Below, in pieces: positions 34,935 through 64,000 of a stretch of DNA of 64,000 nt. The notes beneath the pieces were generated by a model, which was not told where the DNA came from, searched no databases, and saw only the letters and a program-made list of their open reading frames with translations. The stretch's first letter is position 1; every line of letters begins with the position of its first letter. Source of the stretch: Rhea pennata (lineage: Eukaryota > Chordata > Aves > Rheiformes > Rheidae). Made by a program: the position numbers and the translations under genes. The DNA is taken from positions 28,626,993-28,690,992 of the forward strand of contig NC_084668.1 in NCBI RefSeq assembly GCF_028389875.1, given 5' to 3'.

Positions 34935-35035
34935 TGCCGAAGACTGTAACAGCGGCCAGCTTACATCAGACCAAAGTTCATTTAGTCCAGTACTTTGTAG
35001 CACTGGCCGAAAGCAGGCCCATAGAGAAGAGATCG
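34935..35035. repeat. Possible ancient interspersed repeat (CR1-like tail)
   Basis: The phrase CATCAGACCAAAGTTCATTT, then AGTCCAGTACTTTGTAGCAC and TGGCCGAAAGCAGGCCCATA, resembles a widespread sauropsid repeat whose consensus runs approximately 'CATCAGACCAAAGGTCCATC...AGCCCAGTA'. The assignment is from memory of the repeat's wording. The exact family is uncertain. Confidence 0.4.
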
Positions 35036-38000
35036 GAGTTCGTATACTTTACCTGAGTACTGACAGCTTAGTCACTTACAGCCTCCAACTATTTTCAATT
35101 CAAAAGTTTTCCTGAACCAGGTAGGTACTTAAAGCCTTGACAGCTTTCTCTTTCAGGTACTTTGCCTCCTTTCTCCCTACTCTCCCCCTTGAGCCCTAGA
35201 ACATTTTAGGCATCTTTTAGCAACAGTTCCACAGCTCTACTATGTTTTCTTTTGAACCTCACTCCTACTAGCTTGTGTTACTAGCTCTGTAGGGAAGAAA
35301 AGGCTTAGAGGAAGCAATGTCCTGTAACTTTCTTAGTTTTGATTTGATGCTAACTAGAGAAAGTGTCTATTAAAAAAAAAGTGTATTCTGCTCTTGAAGA
35401 ATGCATCAACCTCTAAATGTATTTCAGTGCTACAAATACCAGTTTCTTACAGAGTTAGAAACTTTACCTTTCTCACGATGACTAAGTCTTGGTTGTAAAT
35501 GGGCCTTAATAACCGATTTTTTTTAATGAAGCAAATGCCTTCTGGTTATGTATTGTGTATATTTTTTGTGGCATATTAAGTGTTTTTTACAGTGATATCT
35601 GCAATTTACTTATCCCTTTTCCCTCTCAAAGTGATATTAAGAGAATTAGAGAGTTAGAAATGGCTCAGGGTGTGTGTTTTTTTTTTTTTTTTTTTTTATA
35701 CTGCAATAGATGCTCTGTCTTTTTACAGAGGGAGGCTTTTGCTGGTGTTAGCATTAAGGCCAAGATGTTTTATTCATTTATGATGTTATAGTCTTAATAT
35801 GTGAACACAATAGGCTCCTTCATAGCACATTATTGAAATGAATGCCAAAAATAAGCAGTTCTTTGGATTGTAAACAGCAGCATTTCATTTGTGTTTAGTG
35901 AAAGACCTCAAAGGTAACTCAAAATTCTTGGAGTACATCTGGACATAAATTTAATCAAGACTTGCTTAAAAGTAAGGAGAGATTTCCAATGTATAACCAA
36001 TCAGGCCTCAAGAACAATGAGATACTACTAAATTAAAGTAGGATACAGTAGAAAAGAAAATATCCTACTTTCCTTTATTGCTGTGTAAAGTATATGGAAA
36101 AAGGCAGAAACGTTCCTGAAGGGAAAAGATGAGCAAATTACTGTAGGATGTTTCACAAAGGATCATAACGTTCCTTGTACAGTAGGTGATAAGAGAAATA
36201 TGCTCTACAGATATTATCCTTTTGACCTATTCTAGGATGAAACTAGTTAAAGGGAAAAAGTATTGCTCTGCAGCATCAACTTATAATACAGTTTTAGAGC
36301 ATCTTTTGTGGCTGTTGAAATTCAGCTAAAACTTTCTTAAAGTCCTTAGACCTTTAGGAAAAAAAACTTCCTTAAAACCTCAGACATGAATTGGATAATA
36401 GCAAAGTTTCTAGTGAAGAAGTTTTCAATTTTCAAATTCATTGTTCTCCTCTGTTGTCTTCTCTCCCTTCCAAGTATAAACACTAGGTAACATAGGCTGT
36501 TTTTCTGGACTGACCTTTCTAGTATCAGCTAGGTTGGTAACTGTTGTATAAACCAGCAGGCTGCACTGTCCCTTTTGGGGACCTCCACAGACACGGAACA
36601 AAGCTCGCTGTTACCCACTAGTGTTCTGCAAATGTGGCTCTACACGTTCCAGGTTTTAGTCATACAACCGAGGGAAGGATTAGGAACCCTTATCAGAAAG
36701 GGCACAGCAAAAGTAGTATTTTTTTCTTTTTAATGTCTGTAGCATAACAGACTGGAGTCACAATGCGAACAAGGGATAACAAAAGGAGTCTAACTGCTGT
36801 CATTTCACTTGTGAACTTGTCCCTGTAATAAAAAGCTAGTGGTTGCTAGAAATAGACTTTGTGTCAGTAATGTCAGCTCTGTACCACTTCCTTTTCAGTT
36901 GTCATCTTGACAACAAACACGGGAAGTCTGTTTTCCAGGTGATAACTTCTAAACCTAAATTTATTATAAATAGTGTGTCTTTTTTTTGGGGGGGGGGGGG
37001 TGTTTGATGTCCCTTCCACACAGCAATATAAAGTTACAGTTTACTGAATGTTTACTACACATAAATTACATATATTACATGTTGGAGAGAGGAAGAGGAG
37101 AACAGGAAGAAGTAGAATAAGATACCTTTCTCAAGACAGTAAAAGAAGAAACTCTTAAATATGCCCTTTATTCACAGCACAGAATTGTCTGCATATTTTG
37201 TCACTGATAACCGTTGCCAGTATTAGCTGGACAGACTTCTTTTGACTGCAAAAAAAAGCTTACATTCCAGAAATTCTTTCCTCAGTGACACCCAAGAAAC
37301 AGCCCACTAGAACGACATCCTGGTAATTGTGAACTAACTTCTTGAAAGCAAATAATTAAAAAAAAATATATATATATATATATAATGTTTAGAGACTGTT
37401 CAGAGATGCGAGTCTAGACTGATTTGTTTCTTTTAGCTTTATTCTTAAATACATACTTATTCTTAAAGCCAACAAAGACATGGTCACTAGTATAAGGTTT
37501 TATAGGTAATGACATCTTAATTTTTAATGTTAACTCCAGATAAGACAGTCTTCCTTGAGTACAGAAGATTAAAATACAACGGCTTTCAAAGTGAGGGTGA
37601 GTTTGAGTTCTCATTTTTTTTTTCTTTAAAGAAAAGGGGGATTTGTATTCTGTGTGTTTGTGGGGAAGGTTGAACTCTGTAGATTTTTTTTTTCATATGC
37701 TGAACCAGAGAATTCTTCAGAACTTTTTGAACTTGATTTTGTTTTAAATCCCTTAGTAGAAATGCTGGACTCTTACTAAAGGAACACAAGAGGACAGATA
37801 ATTCAAGGCAAGATGTGGAATTAAGGTTCTGGAGTAGTTAATATAGAAGCAAAGACAGCTTCTCTTTAAGACAGAGATTCATTAGATTACTTCAAAAATG
37901 CATGACCAAATAAATCACAATCAGTTAGAAATTCTCTAAAGCTATAAGTCAGAAAGACAAAGTTGTATGTAAGTTGTCACACACTTACTAAATATAAGAT

Positions 38001-41000
38001 TATTTAAACTGACAAGACTGGCAGTATCTCTATAATAGAAAACAGTAATCTTTGGGTATCTCTGTATAACCAGAGGCAAGTGAGAACATAGGAAAAATAG
38101 AAAATGCCTCTTGTCTTCTGGAATATCTCCATAAATGGAAATATACTGGAATGTCACCCCTATTTTGTGTGCATATGTATCATGGGTGCATGGAAGTATT
38201 GTTCCTCTTTGCTCATAGCAGAATACTATTTCCGGAGTTTCCAGTTGACATTGTTTCAAAGTGTTTCTGCCAGATCAAGTCACTACCCCTTTCTATATAA
38301 AAACTGAGTGTACGTTCTAATAACGTTCTCTATGCTTTTGCTATGGTTAATGGTCTCATCAGAAAGCACAGTATTTAAAATTTTATGAAAACAGTTATGG
38401 ACAGAAGAGGGGAAAGGTGGTTAGGAAAGAACTGGATGCAACTAAAAATAAGACAAATACTTATTTCCTAACTTTTGGGGAACTGCATAAAAAATCAATA
38501 TGTTTTAATAGATTTTTAGTGAAAGCAGAAAAAATAGAATTAAATTGATAGTATATAGTGAGTAACTTACCTTCCCTGGAAACCAGGGAGGGGGAAAGAC
38601 TGGAAAGAAAGTGAGGAAGAGATAGTAGGGGTGACTCTTTATACAAGTGTAATATTAGTACTCTTACATTTAATTTTGCCAGCCACATTTTTACCAGCTC
38701 TGCAAGATAAAAACAGAAGCGCAGATCAGGAAGAAGTTCAGTTCTAATCTGATGATGGGAATTGACCTATGAAGGAGCTGTCACTAAAAAATTAGCTAGT
38801 ATAGAGGGTCAAAAGCTTTTCATTCAGTGGGCTACACTCACAGAGTTCATATCGATACTGTTCATAGTCATTTTTAGGTGCTGTCAACTTGAGCCATTTA
38901 AGTTGGGTGGAAGAAGCAGAATATAACAACTTTCTGCACAGAATATGCATATTCCACATGAGATAAAAGAGCAAAGAAAGCCTGTAAATTCAGTAATTCC
39001 TTTTATCTGTTTTTTCTACTTCAGAAGCAGAGAACCAACTTCATTAAGGCCTTTAGGTTAACGTATTGTTCCCATCCCTTTCCAAAAATCTCTGCTGCGA
39101 TCTTTCAAACTTCCAAGCAGTGTGTTTTGACTGATATGTTCTCATCCCCTCTCCCTTACTGGAATGGGGTAGCCTTTAACTTTTTGCTTCTCTATTACAT
39201 CTTACATATGCATGAGTATTAAAAAAAAAAAAGCATACATACGCAATTTTACAGATTTTTTTTTTCCTGATTGCTTTCTACATTATTATCTTATTTCCTG
39301 TTGGCACTTTTCTCTGGAGTTAAAATACTTTCTAAAAGTATCTTTTAAACATTTAAGTCTTTAGGTGTATTAATGAACAACAACTAAGGTAAGTTAGTCA
39401 AATCTGCAGAAGGTCTCCTCAGAGCAAATACGAAGAGAGAGATGTGGTTTATAAGGACTAATTTTGTCAGACTAAAGAAATAGGAATCCTTTTGTAAAGT
39501 AAGCAGTATTGTCTGAATTTGATGGTGTGAAATCCTAAGGGAAACAAAGCCCTGGGCTGACAGAGGAAAGGTGTTGACTAATACTGAAATAATAGACCTA
39601 TCAATACTGAACAGATCAAACTGGATAAAATCTTGGCATGACTCATTTCCTTTCTAACAGGAGAATTTCAGACTCTATATCTGAGAGTTTTTCACCAACT
39701 AGAAAACAATTTTAAAGGCTTAGTTATTCTTTCATCGTCCTAAAGAAAAACATTGCCTTATGGCCTCTTGCTCACAATAGCTTTTGCATAATAATTGAAT
39801 GAGGTTTTGCTGATCTAGTGAAATGCTCTCATACTTCAGCCTAGGACAGCAGTTGTGGTTTCTTCATGTTTCTTGCCCAACAATGTTTTCATGGGCTTGT
39901 TTTTCAAGAAAATTAACATTAAAGATTAATATTAGATATAATAGAAATAAAAAGTACCAACTGACCAAAGCAAAATAATATGTAAAGTCTGTACTTCTGG
40001 CCAAGTTAGGCTTGCTTTCTACTGCCTTGTTAGATACCAAGTTATTCCTTAAACATCTGTTCAAAGCAGTAAGCCACTTCACAAAGCATGAGCAAAATGT
40101 GTACTAAACCTCTTAACATCAGTACAGGTTTTTCTAGGACACTGACAGTAGTATCTATTAACAAGTAATCCTATGCTTGCTCCACACACTGATGCTACTG
40201 ATATAGTAAAGCACTAGTTCCATTAAGAGGCTGAAGCTTATTACAGATATTCATGGAAGATGTACATAAAAGTTTACTTTGCAGGGCCCTTAAGGAAGAT
40301 CGTTGTGCCTTATGTTTTCATAGTTTTGTAGGACTTTGTCCATTTCTTGCTGAGTGTAATGTTGCAAGTAGGAGAGTGAAAGTCACATAGCATAAATACT
40401 ATAAAAAACTGTCCGTATTTCAGACTGCGGACTCTGGAATAGCAAAATAAGTAAAGTATGTTTCCTCCAAAAAATGCAGCCCATGTCTTGCATCTTGTTA
40501 AGTTTTACTCATTTATGTTAATGACTACTTGATGAGTAAAAACCTACAAGATTAGCAACTTCTAATAGGAAATGAGTTTTATCTGTTGGATAATGGAAGG
40601 CAGTTCTCAGAGTCCAAATGATTCCAAAATAAATTTATTCAATTATACCAACAAATTAAAAAAAATCAGTATCTTGTTTAAAAACAAATCCCAGTTCTTC
40701 TGCCCACTTCTTTGTGGTTAATTTTCACCACTGAATACCTTAGTCAGTAGCTATAAATCTAACAGTGGACATAACAGTAGAGTAAATATAGAAGCATATA
40801 ATTAGTTTGCTTACAGTCTGTAACATGATCTTAGTAGCTAGTGTTTATTTTTTGTTAGTCATGCTGAGAATTAAACAAGCTAGTAAAGAAATATAATTTC
40901 TACACTGGTAGGGTATTTCTTGCTTGAAACTACTGAGTCTGCTTTAGGCTTTTATTCTTTGTTGTTGTTGTTGTCAGGCATAATAACACAGTGCAAGCAA

Positions 41001-41946
41001 TAAAATCTTTTTCTGCAACAGAAAATGATTTTCTTAACTTATGGTAGGATATGTGTTGATTGTGAATCTCATCCCAAGCATCCACATCTCATTTTTTTTC
41101 CCATAACAGGGATGGAAGTAGTAATACCATATACGGAGATGTGGCTACACTCTCAAACTGTCTAGACTGATTGACTCTGATTGTGCTGTGAGTTCAGCCC
41201 AGACAGCAGTGACTCCACAACTTCCGTTTACAATTGGTGACTAAAGTTGGAGGGAGAAGAGCAGGACACTCACTGCTGAGTCAGGAAAGTAACACGCTTT
41301 ATTACCTTACTACACTCCAATAGGAGTGTGAAGGAGATAGGCATGGAATAGCTTTTGAAAAAGAACTTACCTTCCTGAAGAGAGGAAATGGTTTGAAAAA
41401 GATAAAATCAGGAGCTATCAGAGATAAAATAGCTATGTGATGTCTGAATTAGTGCTCCAGCCTTTCTTTTAGTAATTCTTTTCATTGATGATAAGTAGCA
41501 GCACTGCACAGCCAATCTTTACCACATTATATGAAAAGGATAAATGTATTTTTAAGCTATTAAGAGTTATTTTGGAAAATTATAAATTTTCTAAATGAAG
41601 TGGTATGATCAAGTAAAGAAAATAGATCTTCCTTTTTCCTCAACTACTGCCTTACTGATTAAAGTACACATAAAATACTCCTTTCTTAGTTTATTGTGCA
41701 TTTGCTAGCATTTGGGAACTTATTAACCCATCTCAAGTTTTGCTTTGATCAAGTCAGATAAAACAGTATAACAGAGAACAGCAGTAGGCAGTAAGTAACA
41801 GTAAAAGTTAATCTTTATTAATAATCTTTACCTATGAAGAGGCAATATAAAAGATAATAAAATAGCAACAAATGTCAAGGCAGTTACAGAAACTCTCCTA
41901 AATTTCACAGAATAATACAATTTTAAGTTGGCTTCCTTATAGAATT

Positions 41947-42017
41947 ACTATTATTATTATTATACTATTACTATTATATTATTATTATTAAATTATTATT
42001 ACTATTATATTATTATT
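41947..42017. repeat. Microsatellite (ATT)n, imperfect
   Basis: About 70 bp built mostly of ATT/ACT units with occasional interruptions. A simple sequence repeat. Confidence 0.9.
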
Positions 42018-43182
42018 AATAAGAACAAGTGACTGGAACACAGGAATTGCTGTTGATCACGCTGTGGTATTAAGGTAAGGCATTACTGCAGAAAATAAAG
42101 TTGTGAGATGAATGAAGGGGTTCTTTTTTTTCCTTGTAGGGCATGATATTAATGAAAAACATGTATTTTTAAAAAGTAATTTTGTTTGGAAAATATGTAT
42201 TTACTGTGGAGTAACAGTACAGCAGGTTTACACAAGTAAGTGAACACTTCAACATAGTTTATCAAAGCTACACATGCGTACTCTAGTTGTGAGGAAATGG
42301 TCCAGACATAAGTTTTAAATTATTTAAAATTAAACTCTAAATTAAAAAAAACACAACCCATTCTAAATGAAAACAATGTATATTTGAAATACTCTCTCAT
42401 TGTCTCTGCTTGTTCCCCTCTCCCCTCCCTGTATGGGAATTTTTCCAAATAAACTTATTTTTTTATTAACAGTAGGTGAGCAGCAGCAGACCTCCCAAGA
42501 ATCTATAGTGTACAATCTTGCTGCTTTATATAGCAAGAATTCTTACAAGTTTCACATCCAGTTTGAAAAGTTTAAGATTCCCTTTTACTCAGCCACCTTC
42601 TCTTAGTCTATCATATTTTCTAATGGCTTCAAGATTATTTAGCTTTTATGATAATATAAAATCTGACTGTATTAAGACATAACATTGCTGAAGTTGTTAA
42701 GAAACTTTATTAATTTAGTAAGAAATTAATATGATCGCCCAATATCACCATTCAGTTCTTCCCTTGTAGATTCTTTAAGCACTGGACTGCTTTTTGTGTT
42801 TTTTTTTTTTTTTTTTTTTCACTTGTATGCCTACATATCATGGTATTAGTGAATGTAGGCTGGCTGGATGTTACTAAGTAAGAAAAAGAGGAAATGTAAA
42901 TTCTGAAATGTGATTCATTAAGTGGCTGCTGATGAAGAAAGCACACTTCCCTTTCTTGTGAAAAGTCCTTGGGTTGCTTGTGAGGAATAACTTTTTCAGG
43001 TAGAACAGAGAAAAGCAATGGTAAATGGACTTTTTTTTTCAACATTTTCATTTATTACTTGAATTAAATCACTTCTATTAAAAAAAACAGGAATATGAAA
43101 TCTATTTTCAGTAGGTTTATTAGCAGTTGTATGCAGAGGTGATAACACACGTTTATTTAGCAAGCTGCCTACCACTACTCCT

Positions 43183-43186
<4 letters not shown>

Positions 43187-43225
<39 letters not shown>
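43187..43225. repeat. Poly(A) tract, 39 bp, at the edge of the ITGAV CpG island
   Basis: An uninterrupted A39 run that ends about 35 bp before the GC-rich block starts. It marks an abrupt compositional boundary. It may exclude nucleosomes beside the promoter, or be a retroposition scar. The sequence alone does not decide. Confidence 0.9.
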
Positions 43226-43226
<1 letters not shown>

Positions 43227-43330
43227 CCGTTTTCCCCTGAAAACTAACCTTTCTTAGACGTGGCTTCCGCCTCTGGCGGCTCCCCGGGGCACCCGACGGC
43301 CCGCGCGGCCGAGCGAGCCCCCGCCCGCTC

Positions 43331-43396
43331 GCAGGCCGCTCAACGGTCGGGCAGGCCGCTCAACGGTCGGGCAGGCCGCTCAACGGTCGGGCAGGC
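43331..43396 (+). repeat. 20-bp tandem repeat (three units plus partial) in ITGAV promoter
   Basis: GCAGGCCGCTCAACGGTCGG occurs exactly three times (43,331-43,350, 43,351-43,370, 43,371-43,390), followed by a partial fourth, GCAGGCC. Each unit has CAACGG, matching the MYB consensus YAACKG, at 43,341, 43,361 and 43,381. The units are identical, so the expansion is recent. Whether MYB binds is inference. Confidence 0.9.
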
Positions 43397-43981
43397 CCTG
43401 CGGTCGCACGAGCCTGGCGCAGCGGGGGAAGGCGGGAGCTCCGCAGCGGCACCTGCAGGGGCTGAGCGCGCCGCGGGCAGCGCTGACCCCCAGCCGAAGC
43501 CGAGGGGCTGCGGACGTGAGAATTACCTTGGAGCCGCCTCCCTCGGCGCGCCAGGCGGCGCTTCTGGGGTGCGGCAGGCCGCGCTGGCGGCTCCTTCCCC
43601 CGGCTCTCGTCCTGCAGTTCGCCGTCTGCCGCGGACCCCTCCGTGGCGGAGGCTTCGCGCGCCCCAAGCGTCAGACCGCGGCTGTGTCGAGCAGCGCTCG
43701 GGTTCGCCCCCACCCGGAGCCGCCGGCCCGCACCTGCCGCCCAAGCGCACCTCGCCGCCGCCGCCGCCGCGCGGGCCCCGCGCCCCCCTCCGCGCCGCGG
43801 CCGGGGAGGCGCTGGCGGCGGGCGCGGCCCGGGCTGCCGCCTCACGGCGCCGCCGCTGCCCCCGCCCCGGCGGGGGCGGGAACTGGGCGCGCGGCGCGGA
43901 GGAAGCGGCAGCGGCGGCGCGGCCCGGCGCTGCGCTGCTGCTCGGGCGGACGCGGACACGGGCGCGGGGCCGGGCCGGGCC

Positions 43982-63286
<19,305 letters not shown>

Positions 63287-64000
63287 GTGAGATATGTCAT
63301 TTAAATCACACAAGAGCTGGACCTCTTTGATTTCCTAGTCGTACTCTCCTTTGTGTCCACACTCCTCCAGTCACTGTGAAAATCTTTGCCTGTAAGAAAA
63401 CTACCAGAAGTAATTTTTCTTAATCCTTCAAAATATTTCTTGAATAATCAAGGCAATCCTAGATTAAAGCTGAATTGTACAGAGATGCCTTTTGTCTTTT
63501 AAATAACTATGGACATTTTAAAGGCATTTCTTTGAAATGTGAAACTTGTGTTTCCACTGGCTGGATAAGTTTTATTTAGGATATTTTGCATGTTCTTTCA
63601 AAACCCATGGATTTTGTATTTTCTGACACACATATTAAACACACACTGTCAATGAGAAATGCAAACCTGCAAAAAGAACTATCATTTTCCTTTAAAGGCA
63701 AAATTGTATTGCATTTTGTATGTTGATCTGTTTGTGCTGTGGTACAAGTGTTATCTCTAACTGTATTGTTTCCACAAAAATCTTTTTTAATATTTTGCTA
63801 ATATGTGCTTCAATGAGTATTTGTTTGTAGGCTCATTCAGTGTTCCTACTATGGTCAAGTCAGGTCAGAAGATGCTACTGCTACAATCAGGACATAGCTG
63901 CAAACTCCTTTGCCTGTTTTTGTCTAAATAAATAATATTTATTAAAGGTTTTCTATATTGTATCTGCCTTCCCAGTGGACTCAGTAACACAGGAGGTTTG
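63287..64000 (+). other. ITGAV: ITGAV intron 6, start only
   Basis: AT-rich intronic sequence to the window edge. No further ITGAV exon is found here, and no repeat is recognised. Confidence 0.8.

Larger units (their letters stand above)
31665..43186. other. Intergenic spacer between ZC3H15 and ITGAV
   Basis: This 11.5 kb AT-rich stretch holds no supported gene. It contains T24 (34,622-34,645), T21 (35,677-35,697) and T21 (42,799-42,819) tracts and a G13 run (36,988-37,000). It also holds a TA repeat (37,369-37,384), an ATT microsatellite (41,947-42,017), a possible old interspersed repeat near 34,935-35,035, and one candidate cryptic exon at 32,521-32,573. Short open frames show no recognisable domain. 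Confidence 0.6.

Overview
The window looks like a piece of an avian nuclear genome. The evidence is two vertebrate multi-exon genes with canonical GT-AG introns, CpG-island promoters in otherwise AT-rich DNA, and interspersed repeats dominated by CR1 LINE fragments with the usual bird CR1 3' end (an octamer-like AGAATCAT repeat followed by GGTTGGAAGGGACC on the opposite strand). A crocodilian or turtle source is less likely but cannot be excluded by eye. No bacterial, phage, CRISPR or biosynthetic system is present.

Layout. Bases 1 to about 19,200 are intergenic and AT-rich. They hold three CR1 pieces, an isolated CpG-rich block near 3.1-3.3 kb, microsatellites, and no gene that I can support. 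Bases about 19,200-31,660 hold a complete gene for ZC3H15 (DFRP1) on the + strand: a CpG-island promoter, ten coding exons giving 430 residues, and a short 3' UTR with an AATAAA signal at 31,638. Its first intron carries two abutting minus-strand CR1 fragments. Bases 31,660-43,250 are a 12 kb intergenic spacer without a supported gene. From 43,250 a second CpG island leads into ITGAV (integrin alpha-V) on the + strand. Its first six coding exons lie in the window (codons 1 to 200 plus one base), covering the signal peptide and the start of the beta-propeller. The gene runs off the right edge.

The order ZC3H15 then ITGAV, head to tail, is the conserved vertebrate arrangement (human 2q32). The two products do not work in one pathway: ZC3H15 is a cytosolic partner of the translational GTPase DRG1, while ITGAV is a cell-surface adhesion receptor subunit. 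All splice junctions were derived by hand by matching reading frame and phase across exons, and every junction is consistent in phase.

The observations most worth checking are: a well-formed in-frame 30-nt candidate microexon in ITGAV intron 2 (57,631-57,660); a threefold 20-bp tandem repeat carrying CAACGG (MYB-type) sites in the ITGAV CpG island; an orphan CpG-rich block near 3.2 kb; a cryptic exon downstream of ZC3H15 (32,521-32,573); and an unusual density of A/T homopolymers longer than 20 bp. I see no clearly novel biological system here.
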